DNA of 64,000 nt from Gnetum montanum (lineage: Eukaryota; Streptophyta; Gnetopsida; Gnetales; Gnetaceae): positions 578,794-642,793 of the forward strand of contig MNCI01017890.1 in the NCBI GenBank assembly GCA_015680685.1, given 5' to 3'. The notes below the pieces were generated by a model that searched no databases, was not told where the DNA came from, and was given only the letters and a program-made list of their open reading frames with translations. Position 1 is the stretch's first letter, and each line of letters starts with the position of its first letter. Below, piece by piece: positions 46,088 to 57,840 of this stretch. Position numbers and translations under genes: made by a program.

Positions 46088-47203
46088 TTAAGATCAAGAA
46101 CTTAGAAGAGACGTTGAATAAGTTCCACCAATTAAAAATCAAAAATACACTAAGATGTACATGGTTCTCCAACTTGGGTATGTCCAGACTGGGAGGGTAG
46201 AATCCTCGCATACCTTTAGAATTTTTTTTTAAAAAAATGTTGTTTCAAGGATACCATAACCTTTACAAATTTTGAGCTCCATAATGGATTTTCTCACATA
46301 GAAACACATCCAATCCCATAAAGTCCCAACAAGATCAAAATGTAGTTTCAAGGATCCCACAGCCTTTATAATAACTTAAGCTCTGCACAAGGTGTTTTTT
46401 CTCAAGAAACACACCTAGCCTTGTAAGGTCCCAATAAGATCAAGAGATTCCTTCTTTCAAGAAGCACATCAACCATGCCAAGCTCACAAAGGAAGAAAAG
46501 AAAGATCAAGAAGAGAATATACTCAAGTTATAGATTTCTTACTTTGGAACTTACAAAGGATAAAGAATTGAAGAACAAATTGATTCACAACATGTGTCCA
46601 ATGAAGGGAATATTAGTGTGCATAGTGCTTATTCTTTTCATATAAATATCATCTATTTTATACCCTTTATCATTGTCAAATGACCATTGAAGTTGCTACA
46701 ATGGCTAGAAAATGGCTAGTTAGGATGTCTCATTCAAGCTTGAGGTGTCTCACTAACTTTCAGATACTTGCAAATAGGATGTCTTATTTTAGTTGGGACA
46801 TCACACATGAGACATCTTGACTAGGAAATCTCAATTGCAGTTGAGTCTTCTACTTCTTTTTTGGGTCATCTCGCTTGAGATCTAGACCTTTCAATAAGGA
46901 CATATGCTATTCCTCTAGGATGTCTTAATAGTTACCAGACCATCTTCTTTTGACTTCTAGACATTGTAAATGCTTGTTACTTTTTAAAAAATCTTGCAAT
47001 CTTGGTTGAGACTTCATCACTTTCGAGTGACAGCTCAGCTCTCATCTTGATCTTAGCATGTTATTTTTCTCAATCTCATCATGTTCTTGTCGATCTCTTA
47101 TTTTTTTTTAAGTCTTGTAAGATTTCACAAGCACATTTTCTGCTTTTCCCTTATTCAAAGGTTTTGATATACCAAAATGGCAATACTATTTTGGTACTTT
47201 TTG
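46088..47203 (-). repeat. 5' LTR of NA-1
   Basis: It pairs with 18777-19882. The right-hand end is blurred because the LTR start and the Ty3-2 target are both of 'tttttgatatttttgg' type. ATATT at 47204-47208 repeats the flank at 18772-18776. It contains GATGTCT-like motifs at 46720-46870, with an exact AGACATCT at 46810. Confidence 0.85.
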
Positions 47204-47208
47204 ATATT

Positions 47209-49723
47209 TTTGGTATTTTGCAATATCTTTTAATTTATCACATGCATACTAACCCCTTTTGTTAGAGTTTTAAGTTAGAAAGTATCAAGTACTAGATAAG
47301 TCATTGGCACATGAGATACTACATTGGTTTGAATAATTTATATTTTGAATGAAACTATAATTTTATATTTTGATTTTAATTTTAAATTTATTATTATCAT
47401 ATGCTTTTAGAAGGTCTTCAGTCAACCTCTCATTATCTATGATTTTGTACCATAGAGTTAGTTATTAGTTGGGCTTAGCGATGGCTATTACATTGGGATT
47501 ATATATTTCCATTAACTTTACTTATATGAGATGCCATTAGGCCAATGTTGGGTAATAACACATCTTAAAAAAATATTTTTACAAATTAAAAAATTCTTTT
47601 AATTTAGTTTTTAACCACAAGAGTATCTTATCCAACATTTTGAAACCATTATCCTTACATGAAACCTTTTACCTTTCATTGTCAACATCTTGGAGATTGA
47701 TTTAGAGAAGGAGATTCTATAGAATTGATCAAGTTCTAGTTAGATCTATATTTACTACCAGTTAGATCTACATTATGAACAAAAAGCATAGTCATATCTC
47801 TATATCTTATTTCAAATCTTTCTTAGATCTCATTATTGATCTATCATTTTTTTTCCTAGGATTTTGATTCTATTATGAAGATCTAAGCCATACAAGGACC
47901 CATTTCAGTTCCAAGAAGGATAATTTGTAATTTTACTTCTTTGGTTTTTATATTCATTTAGTTTTCATCTCATTTGACCAATTTAGTTTGTTCAACAACC
48001 ACTTATTGACTTGCATGAATTTTTAGAACTAATTATTTTAATATTATTTTTTGCAATTTATCTACTTTTGACATCTATTATCATGCATTATATTATACTC
48101 AATGTTTTGACCAAGTTTAACTATGTTTTTTCTTTGTTTGAATTTTGCCAATAATTCAACTATCAAACTAGGTTTTTGGATAGGTTTTTAAAATGACTCT
48201 AAAGTATGAATAAAGGACTAAGTTAGAATTTTAATATGACATTCATCTACATTCATAATCTAGGATTAATTCCTTTTGACATATCAAAACTTTTTCTTTG
48301 GAAACATCTCTTGAATTACTAGCTTAGAACTCTAGTTTGGACTTTTGTCATATTTTGATAATGTGAGTTTTCAGCTCACTAAACTTTTGTTTAACAACTG
48401 TGACATTTAGTGTAACCAATCATTCAAAAATTATATGAATTTTGTATTTTTCATATCTATATTTTATATGAGATCGAGGCCAACTAATTTTTTAGTCAAA
48501 AATTTTAATTCCATTGGATGTTAGGTTATTTTTATTCATCATCCATATATTTGTTTGTTTAATCTATTATCTTTTGGTTTATTAATTAGTTTTTTTTCGC
48601 CAATTTGAAATATGGAAATTTCAGACTCACCAAGCATTTGACATATAAATTTTACATTGATTGATTTAGTAAAATATTAGTTTTGGACTCATCAATTTAA
48701 CAATTTATGAGTTTTAGACTCATAAAACATTAGTTAACATATAGCTTATAGACTTACTAATTTATTAATATGATTATTATAGAATTACCTATTCATTTAT
48801 TTATTGAATTAATGAGTGTTGGTGAATTCCTTTTATTGGTTTGATGATATATTCAAATTCTATTTGTTTGATGTATTGGCTTGATTTGTATTTTATCTAC
48901 AAACTTTTGGGTGTACTTACCCATATGCATGACTATTTGGCTACTTGATGCCTCCAATCAAATCCATAAGGGAGTTTTTGTTGGTTTAGTTTACCCTACT
49001 AAGACTTAGGATTGATTCCTTTGGTTTGTATGATTTTTAGGTGTATATGTTAGTTTAGATAATAATGACCTAGAGGATGTTACTGATGATTAATTCATGT
49101 TTTGAAATGTTTAATTAGAATTTAAATTCTATTTTAGCTTGTATTCTATGTAGTAATGTTCAACTAGAATTATGATTCAGTTTTTTTCTCGAACTTGTAC
49201 TATGTTTTTTGTGTTTTCAATGTCAAATAATTTTTTTGAATGTTGGTTATATTACATTTTATTTGCAATCAATTGTTCCATTTGTTTTAACAAATTTACT
49301 ACCCAATGACTATTGGGTGCAACTATAATTGGATTTTCATATTATCTCATGTGGTTTCATTAGATTATAATGCAACATTATAATTTTAAATATTTATGTT
49401 TTAATTTATATTCCTTTGTTATTTTTACACTACTACGTTTATTAATTTTTGACTTGGAAAAAGAGATTTGGTTCTATATTTGATAGTGAATAGGTTAGGT
49501 TTAGCATGCATAGGACTATTATCACTATTTTATCACATTTTAATGTTTTTCTATGAACTTTTCTCTTGTCCCTATGCACTTGTTTATGGATGTCTTCTAT
49601 TTTACCTATTAATATTTTTCTTGACATTCATTTGATTTTAGCAAGAAGTGTTTTATTTCCACATAATTATGTATTTTATATAAGTAATACCTTTCAAGCC
49701 TAAGCCTCATTAGTAGGGTTACA
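47209..49723 (+). repeat. 5' LTR of Ty3-2, second segment
   Basis: It aligns with 54290-56485: 'ttatcacatgcatactaacc' versus 'ttagcacatgcatagtaatc', 'gataagtcattggcac' versus 'gatgagtcattagtac', and so on to 'gattaattcatgttttgaaatg' near 49090 versus 56400. The last 560 bp (49160-49723) have no partner because the 3' LTR is truncated. It ends ...AGGGTTACA at 49723, directly before the PBS. It contains repeated 'ttttagactcat' type words at 48610-48790, also in the 3' copy. Confidence 0.85.
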
Positions 49724-49724
49724 A

Positions 49725-49739
49725 GTTGGTATCAGAGCT
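49725..49739 (+). other. primer-binding site of Ty3-2
   Basis: GTTGGTATCAGAGCT immediately follows the LTR end. It is an exact match to the initiator-Met complement TGGTATCAGAGC. Confidence 0.95.
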
Positions 49740-49776
49740 ATTAGATTCACAAGTATTCTTAGATTTATAGTATAGG

Positions 49777-50770
49777 ATGCCACCAAGAAGGATTTTTGAA
49801 ATCTTGAATAAGAAAAACCTCAATCAACCTAGTGTGGAAGTATATTAAAATGATGTGATGAGGAAAATATATCTATCTAAGGAGTTAGAATTATTGTAAC
49901 ACTAAGAATAATGGATAGTATAAATCTAATCACTTCAATGTTTATGGTAGGAAGTAGATTGAGCAACCACCCATGAATCAATTGAAAAGGCTAAAACTAG
50001 CATCTTTTAATAGTGTAGAAGATCTAGTAGCTTCTTTAAAGTGATTGCATAAGGTAAAAGAAGCTTTCTAGCTAATGGTTTATACTTTAGTCTAAATCAC
50101 TTGGCTTCTCATCAATTTAATGATGTTGCTAATCATTGATGGTAGATAACCAATGTTAAAAGAGGTTGGATGTATAGAGAAGTAAAGTGAATTGAACTTG
50201 GTAGAGTTTTCAGGAAGAGAAAGCAAACATCAAATATTTGTCCAACCAAAAAAAATAAGATCTCACTATTTTAAAGTATGAATAAAGGTTTCTTTACCTA
50301 GTGAAATTTGATCCCCATCCACAGGATGATGAAGAAGAGATAACTAGTTGCTTCATTGATGGACTCATTGAACCTATTTGTTTAGGCTTGGTTTTTCTTC
50401 GTTTGATAGACTATTAGGTATTACACATGAATTCATTGGCAATAGAAAGAATCATAGGGTTGGACAAGAGGAAGAAACAAGACCAACTTAAGAAGAGACC
50501 TTACCTCATGATCAAGGCTACTAGCTCTAAGAAGTCTAGGAATTCTTTTTTTGGAAGTAGCTAGAGAACTCTATTATCCCTGATGCATGCTTTGGTTTTG
50601 GTAATGGTGGACATATCAAGAATAAATATTTAGATTGAAGTACATTGGAAAACCAATTATAAGAGTTAGAAGTTTCTTAATAAGAGACCTAAGAACTAGA
50701 CTGTGTAATGCATAGAGTAACAAAGTTTACAATAAGGATTCAAGCTATAAGGATAGATTTTATGCTTTAA
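49777..50770 (+). pseudogene. Ty3-2 gag (relic)
   Basis: The start ATG at 49777 gives 'MPPRRIFEILNKKNLNQPSV', an N-terminus common to plant gypsy gags ('MPPRR'). Downstream, broken frames fit a gag capsid, with 'KYLVKFDPHPQDDEEE'-like text near 50290-50340 and 'CFGFGNGGHIKNKY'-like remnants of a Cys-His knuckle near 50590-50620. Stops begin within about 50 codons. The distance from PBS to ATG is about 40 bp. Confidence 0.75.
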
Positions 50771-52560
50771 CAAATCAACCCTTGGATGAACAACCCAACA
50801 CTATCATTAATAATATACGTAACATTAAAGATTTCTATTTCTTGATATTTTTTACTCTAAGTGCTAGTCATTCTTTTATGGACCCTAAAGTTATGACCTA
50901 TTTACAATTTGAGTAGTCACCCATGAATGGTGTGGTAGTTTTAGAGATCCTAACTTTAATAGAGGTGATGATATAAAGTAAAACAATGGTATGGAGATTT
51001 GCTAGTGATGGAACTTAAAGAGTATAATGTGATTTCTGGAATGGACTAGTTGGCTAAGTATGATGGATGGTTGTATTAAAGGAATGAAACTTTGTCACTA
51101 ATTTTTAGAAGCAAGAAATATGTCATAATCCAATCAAATAATAGATTAATCAATATTTTTCTAGTAAGAACCAAGAAGTTTTAGTAGTTATTTAAGTAGG
51201 GACATCATTGTTATATCATTTTACTACCAAAACAACCTAAGTAAGAGATAGAATAAATTTTAGTGGTTCAAGAGTTCTTGGATGTATTCAACAAAGAACT
51301 TCCTAAATTTTACTTGCATAGAGAGATTGAGTATGAGATTACACTCAAAAATAGAAATAAACTGAACTTAAAAGCATCTCATAGGATGTCTCTAGTGGAT
51401 TTGGTAGAACTAAAAGTGCAGATTTAAGAGTTGTTAGACAAAGGCATGATTTGACTAAGTGTTTCACCTTGGAATATACTGATACTCTTTATGATGAAGA
51501 AGAATGGTAACTTAAGGTTGTACATTGATTATAAGAAGCTAAATTGGATTGGATGATAATCAAGGAATAATATCCTCTACCAAGGATTAATGATTTTTTT
51601 AATTAGTTGAGAGAAGCTAAGATGTTCTCTAAGATTAACTTAAATTTTTATTATCATTAAGTTAGAATGCTAAAAGAAGATGTATCTAAAATATCTTTTA
51701 GAAAAAAAATTGTGGTTATTATGAGTTCTTAGTAATGCCTTTTGAACTCACTAATGCACCAGTTATTTTCGTGTTTGATGAACAATGTTCTACATTTTTA
51801 TTTAGTTTAATTTATTATTTTATTCATTGATGATGTTTTGGTTCAATCTAAGGATGAAGAGACATACAAAGAACACCTAAGAGAAATATTGTAAACATTA
51901 ACTGTGTGTTTTAGAAGACAAAGATACAGTTCAGTAGTTTTTAGAGTACGTATAGTAGTGGATCCTTATAATATAATAGTGATTAGGAACTGTTGTATTC
52001 TAACATTAGTAAATGAGGTTAGAAATTTCTTAGGTTTGGTAGGGTATTATAGGAAATTTGTAAGGATTTTTCAAAGATCATAGCATCTCTACATAAGTTG
52101 CTTTGGAAGGATTGTGTTTCCTCTTAGCTAGATGCTTATCAAAATTCTTTTAAAAAGATTAAAAAAATATTCATCTTAGCACCTATTTTAATCTCACTAG
52201 TTCCTGGTAAATCTTATGATACACACACACACACACATATGCTTTAGGAGAAGGCTTAGCTGGTGTTCTTATACAAGATGGAAAGGTTGTGGTCTATGCT
52301 TCTAGACAACTAAAATTCTATTAAAGATATGAAACTCATGATTTAGAATTTAGTACCATTATTTTTATTTTTACGATTTGGATACATTACTTATACATTA
52401 AGAAGATTATATTTTTGACATATCATAAGAGTTTGTGATACATTATAAATTAACCATAGCTAAACATGAGATAGCATTTATGGATAAATTTGTTGGTAGA
52501 TTTTAGTTTCATTATGTAATATCATCCTAGAAAAGATAACAACATGGTAGTTGCACTAAG
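50771..52560 (+). pseudogene. Ty3-2 protease, reverse transcriptase and RNase H (relic)
   Basis: Protease: 'FTLSASHSFMDPKVM' at about 50848 (family 'DSGASHSFIS', catalytic Asp lost). RT: 'FLDVFNKELPKF' near 51275, 'EIEYEITLKNRNKLNLKASH' near 51326, 'ELLDKGMI' near 51430, 'NGNLRLYIDYKKLN' near 51506, then 'YYH*VRM' with Gln changed to a stop near 51657, and 'LFIDDVLVQSKDEETYKEHL' near 51815-51880 (catalytic pair intact). RNase H: 'VVVYASRQLKF'-like text near 52290 and 'THDLEFSTI' near 52335. Frameshifts are common. A (CA)n run sits at 52221-52236. Confidence 0.9.
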
Positions 52561-53840
52561 TAGAATACCTAGAAAAGTTCATAGTCTCACTATTCTACCT
52601 ATTCTCAATTCTGAATTAGCATTCTAGTAGATTTTAGATTTCTATTGTCTAGAGAAGATCATAAATCCTTCTCCTATGGATATACCATTTTTAGTTGATC
52701 ATTTAGGCTTATTGAGGTGCACAAATAGGATTTATGTACTAGTGGTAGGTAGAAAAAATTTACTTAATGAAGCTCATTTGCCCAAGTATTAGATGTATCC
52801 AAGTAGTAATAAGATGTATCACAACATCAAGAGATAAGATTGGTAACCTAATATGAAGAAAGATGTTCATGAGTATACAGCTAATTGCTTGTTATGTCAA
52901 TAGGTGAAGGTAAAGCATCAGAGGCTCGATGGTAATCTTCATCAACATATCATTTCAATGTTGAAATAAAAAAAACTTTGGTATGTATTCATTGCTAGTT
53001 TTCCTTATACTCCAAGTGGGAAGGATTCCATTCTTATAGACATAGATCTTTTGACCAAATCTTTCTACTTCTTGACTATGAAAGAAAGAGCCAATGCATA
53101 GGAGGTTGCTTAGTTATTCTTATCAAATATTGTTCTATTTCATGGAGAACATAATAAGATTATATCAAATAGAGATCCAAATTTTACTTTTAGATTTTAG
53201 TAATCTTTTCATAAGTATTTGAAATCAAAATTGAATCTCAATTTAGTGTATCACTCATAGCGAAATAGATAGAAAAAGAAGATGAAACAAATTCTAGAGG
53301 ATATGCTTCAAGCATGTGCTTTGGACTACAATGATTGTTTGATCAAAATTATTTCATGGGAAAAATTTTCTTAGAATAACAATTTTTAGGTTAGGTTGAA
53401 AAAAGTACCTTATGAAGTGTTACATCATAGATGTTTCCATGCATCTATTTTCTAAAATTCTATTGGGGATAAATATAAAACTAGGATAGGCATAATCAAT
53501 GAGGCTATAGAAGAGATCAAGATGATTAGAGATAAATTGTAGGCAACATAAGATAAATATGTTAAGTATGTGAATAATAAAAGATTACCATTAGAATTTA
53601 GCATTAGTGATAATGTTTTTCTTAAGGATTTATCATTCAAATGAATTGCTAGGTTTGGTAGAAAAGGAAAGTTAGATCCTTGCTACATTGATTCCTTCCT
53701 AATCTTAAGAAAATTTTTTGATGTATTTTACATTTCCTTCCTAATATTCCATAGCAGTTGCAATCAATTCATGATTTATTTTACATTTCCAAGAGGAGAA
53801 AGTATGTTACACATCCTAGTTAGAAGATAGATTGCTAGAA
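52561..53840 (+). pseudogene. Ty3-2 integrase (relic)
   Basis: 'MKKDVHEYTANCLLCQ' near 52855 (family 'MKxDVxxYVxxCxxCQ', end of the zinc-binding region) is followed by 'VKVKHQRLDGNLHQHIISML' and 'FIASFPYTPSGKDSILIDID' near 52990, the core with the strand after the first Asp, then 'LLTKSFYFLTMKE'. Further text near 53160-53290 corresponds to the second Asp and Glu region in broken frames. 'YHSXRNXQKKKMKQILEDML' type text near 53250 matches 'YHPQTDGQSERTIQTLEDML', with the catalytic Glu not visible. Confidence 0.85.
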
Positions 53841-54040
53841 TTTAGAAATTTAACTTGATGTTAGTTTTATAGAATAGCTAGTTAAGATTGTTAATAGGAT
53901 GGAGAGAAAGTTGAGTAAAGTGATTCTAATAGTTAAACTCATTTGGGAAAGAAATTAAGTACAAGAAGCAACATGGGAGGTGGAGAAAGATTTGTATACC
54001 ACACACCTTGAAATCTTCTAGGAGGAAGGTTCTTAAGGAG
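53841..54040 (+). pseudogene. Ty3-2 integrase tail (chromodomain-like end) and polypurine tract
   Basis: 'VNRMERKLSKVILIVKLIWE' followed by 'VQEATWEVEKDL' at about 53895-53990 matches the end of chromovirus pol ('ILDRxxxxLRNKxIxxVKVLWxxxxxEEATWExExxM'). The purine-rich GGAGGAAGG at 54020-54028 and AAGGAG at 54035 precede the 3' LTR. Confidence 0.75.
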
Positions 54041-54046
54041 TAGAAA

Positions 54047-56485
54047 TATAACATTTCTACCTATGATACCCTTAACTCTTGTTATGTTTGTGATGTGAAC
54101 CCTTGATGTATTATTTACTAATCTATAAGTATGCTCTTTACCCCTTTGTTATATTACCTATGCTTTGTGAACTATGTTCCATTTTATTGATCATGCTACT
54201 TTTAAATATTATTAGAATTATTTTTACCTTTTTCTTTATTTATATTTTCTTAATTCTAATAATTTTTTTATCTATACTATTTAATATTTTTGGTATTTTG
54301 ATTATTTTTTAATTTAGCACATGCATAGTAATCACTATTGTTAGAGTTTTGAGTTAGTCAACATCACATATTAGATGAGTCATTAGTACTTGGGGTACTA
54401 CTTTAGTTTGGTGAACATTTTTGAATAATTTATATTTTGAATAAAATCATATTTATATATTTTAGTTTTGATTTTTAATTTATTACTAGCTTATGCTTTT
54501 GAAAGGTCTTGGGTCAACCTTTCATTAGCTATACTTTTGGACCTTAGACTTTGTTATTAGTTGGGCTTAGCCATAGCTATTAGCCTAGGATTAGCCATAG
54601 CCATTAACTTTGCTCACAAGATATGCCCCTTACACTAGTGTTTAGCATCAACTCATGTTAGAAAAATATTTAAAGATATTTTTAAAAATAATAAATTCTT
54701 TTTTCTTTTTTTTTTTGCCATGAGAGCATCCTACCCAACCCTATCAAATCATTGTAAGATTTTAAACCAAGAAAGTGTCATACAATAACATTTTATCTTA
54801 CCTTGCCAACATCTAAGAGATTGAGTTAAAGAAGGATATTCTACTAGATTAACTAGAAGCTAGTTAAATATAAATCTATAGCCAAGTAGATCTACATTTT
54901 CAACCAAGACCCTATGGTAATTCATATTTCAAAATCTTGTTTTAGATCTTACTGTGAATCTACTATTTTTTCTAGGATTTAGAGCTTGTTAGGGAGATCA
55001 AAGTCATCCAAGGATCCATTGCTATAGTGTTGTTAGATCTAGGTAGGATAATTTCATATTTTACTTCTTCAATTTGGATATTCATTTAGTATAAATCTCA
55101 TTTGAACGATTTAGTTTTTTAAAAAACTATTTTTTGATTAGCTTGAATTCCTAGATTCAATTCTTTTAATATTATTTTCTTTAATTTGACTATTTTTTAA
55201 AATTTGTAATTATGCATGGAATATTAGTCAAAATTTTAATAAATTTGGATCATGTTTCGACTAGTGTTAATCACATTTTTTCTTTATTCCAAATTCTATA
55301 GATAATTTAACTATAGAACTATGGTTTCAAATAGAGTTTCAAGTTTTTGACCCCCAAAATGATTTTGGATAATGTTATCCTAGAAGAAAAGAAAAGGTTA
55401 AATTCAACATTTGACATTAGTTTTAAACACTTGGCAATAAATGGATCAACTTTTATAAAGTGATTTCTAGCATCTAGAAAATGGAAAATTAAGAAAATGA
55501 AAAAAATGTTTGAAAAATAAGAATTAATAAGTGTTGGTCTTTTAGTAGCTATAGGACCCTAGAACATCCATGGAAAGTTAGATTTTCTCTTGGAAATAAT
55601 TTAATATTGTTTAGATATTCATATACATTCATACTTTTTGTTTCATCCTTTTTGAAATATCAAAACTTTTGGTTTGGTAACATTTCTTAACCTCTTGGAT
55701 TAGAACTCTAGTTTGGACTTCTTGCATATTTAGAAAATATGAGATTAGGCTTACTAACCTTCTTTGAAAAATGTGTGATTTAGGCTCACCAATAAATTAG
55801 TAATTATATGAATTTTAGATTCATCAACTCCATGTTCTATGCTAATTCTTTATTTGGAAAATTTATAGGTTCATTTTCTCCACCACACAAGGATTTGTTT
55901 GTTGAATTTATTATTTGTTGGTTTCATAGTTAGTTTAGTTTGGCTAATTTTGAATATGTGGGTTTTAGGCTCATCATACATTTGACATTTGAGTTTTAGA
56001 CTCATCAACTCAACAACATATGGGTTTTAAAATCATTAAACATCTATTAACATGTGGGATATAGACTCACCAATTTTTTAATATGTTGGTTATAGACTCA
56101 TTAATTTGTTCATTTATTGGGTTAATGGGTGGTGGTAAATTCTTTTCTATTGGTTTGGTTATTTGTTCAAATTCTATTTATTTCATGTATTAGCTTGGTT
56201 TGTATTTTATTGCTAACATATGATTACAGTTACCCATGTGCAAAACTATCTAGCTATCAAATGCCTTCAACAAAACCCATAAGGGAGTATTTGTTGGTTT
56301 TATTTATCCTACTTAATCTTAGGACTTATTTTCTTATTTTGTAGGATTTTTAGGTGAATTTATTAGCTTAGATAATAAGGACCTAGAAGATGTTGCATAT
56401 GATTAATTCATGTTTTAAGATGTCTAATTAAGACTTGGATTTTAGTTTAAGTTATATCTATGTTGTAATGTTAAGCTTATGATAG
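54047..56485 (+). repeat. 3' LTR of Ty3-2 (3' end missing)
   Basis: TATAACATTTC at 54047 corresponds to TGTAATACTCC at 18532. It follows the 5' LTR, including across the NA-1 insertion site (near 54290). Homology stops at about 56485 ('atgttaagcttatgatag'), about 560 bp before the LTR end seen in the 5' copy, so a deletion or later rearrangement removed the end. A block at 55380-55560 has no clear partner in the 5' copy. Confidence 0.85.
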
Positions 56486-57840
56486 GGATCCCATTAGATG
56501 TGGTCAATGGAACTATATCATACAAAATGAAGTGTCATCCAATCATTAACTTCTAAATATAGTGTAATGTGAATTGCAAAGAATGCTTATACATATCATT
56601 ATATTCAATAGATATAAAAGAGATCTGATACATATAATAAATGAGATACTTGTATTTCTATGATTAGAGAAGAGAAAATATTTATAATTTTATAGTTTAT
56701 AATTTTTATGTATTTAATAAATTTGAGAGCAAAATAATAAACTGCACATCTGCATCACAATCCCTAGTGGGATAAGTGGCAATGCTCACATACATATATA
56801 CTAACAGGTTAATATATCTTAAGGGACAAGTGCAACAACTCGCACATAAAGCATAAAATAACTTTTAGTTATAATATCAATGGCCCAACATCATGCCTCT
56901 ACGTGACTCAACACAATAACAATAAATACATAAATAAAAATAACTTAATTAATGAATTTTTATGATATGAATGAAACCAAGGTAGCATTCTAATAAAGTC
57001 TAGCCATACTTGAAAAAGTGATGACTTGAAAGACATATAAAATGAAAAGTAAATTACACTTACATAATAGGATGCCAAAAGCCCAAAAGTCTCACATAAA
57101 ATGTAAAGTATCAAAGTTTTCTATGAAGAGATCAATCCAAATATTTGTGTTTTTTCCATAAAATAACTCAAGTTAATTAATGCTTGGATGTTAATAGAGA
57201 TACATTGATATATCCTAGTAATTCTAGGTCATCATTTCAACAAAATTGACAATTAGAATGATGCATGAGATGCATTAACATAGGGCTACTAACATAGATG
57301 ATGTATTGATACTTAGGTATTAATGCATCCCTTGCATGTTGTATCAAACTTTCAATCCTAGGAAAAGCTGTGGCTAATATGAACATGTTTAAAGAATCAT
57401 AACAAGCATAAATATAGTTAAAAACATCCTAAGGAACTTAATGCATATATCCAACCTAGAAAGGTGATACAAGAAGTAAGGATGCATGATCTGGAGAGAA
57501 CTCTAAGTATAGGGTGTAGATAATACTTCCCACATTCAAGGCTTACAATCAACTTACAAACTATCACTAGATGACTAATCATTCATCTACAATTGAGTAC
57601 AGCTAGTTCCATAGCTTTAAAATTTCAAAACATAATTTGAAATGGACACTTAACAAGATCAATGAAGTGGATTTACAAATATAAAAATTAACCATGACTA
57701 TAGTGCAATATAAGCCACCTAAATGAGAAAAATCAAGGGATAATGACTAAGGATGAAATCCCCCTAACACACTAGTCTAATATAGGAATAAGCTTGAGGT
57801 ATTTGGTGTGGACATGTGAAATCTCTATAGTTTTGTTTCA
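56486..57840. other. unassigned AT-rich region
   Basis: No coding match and no partner elsewhere in the window. From 'gggatcccattag' onward the sequence differs from the Ty3-2 LTR. It may be the remainder of a separate decayed element. Confidence 0.4.

Larger units (their letters stand above)
18777..47203 (-). mobile_element. NA-1: copia-type LTR element with gag and an extra ORF but no pol
   Basis: LTRs of about 1.1 kb lie at 18777-19882 and 46088-47203, minus orientation, with an initiator-Met PBS at 46073-46086 and a copia gag split by Tat-1. Once Tat-1 (23634-45562) is removed the element is about 6.5 kb. Between the end of gag (near 22340) and the 3' LTR only about 2.4 kb remains, holding an ORF unrelated to protease, integrase, RT or RNase H. 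It would depend on proteins of other elements to move. The flanking ATATT repeats fit a 5-bp target duplication. Confidence 0.75.
18532..56485 (+). mobile_element. Ty3-2: Ty3/gypsy LTR retrotransposon, plus strand, interrupted
   Basis: The 5' LTR is in two parts (18532-18776 and about 47209-49723), then PBS, gag-pol (49777-54040) and 3' LTR (54047-about 56485). The 5' and 3' LTRs align across the break: 18532-18776 with 54047-54290, then 47220 onward with 54290 onward. All NA-1 and Tat-1 sequence between 18777 and 47203 is therefore later insertion. PBS, gene order and the C-terminal 'EATWEVEKDL' block suggest a chromovirus of Tekay type; that placement is inferred. Confidence 0.85.

Noticed and set aside
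52221-52236. A (CA)n run.
   Set aside because: An ordinary short microsatellite inside decayed Ty3-2 RNase H sequence.
53452-53640. Hydrophobic open frames in AT-rich DNA (53452-53640, 54103-54312, 56129-56344) considered as membrane proteins.
   Set aside because: T-rich or A-rich sequence yields Phe/Leu/Ile-rich frames by composition. They overlap Ty3-2 integrase or LTR and are not conserved between LTR copies.
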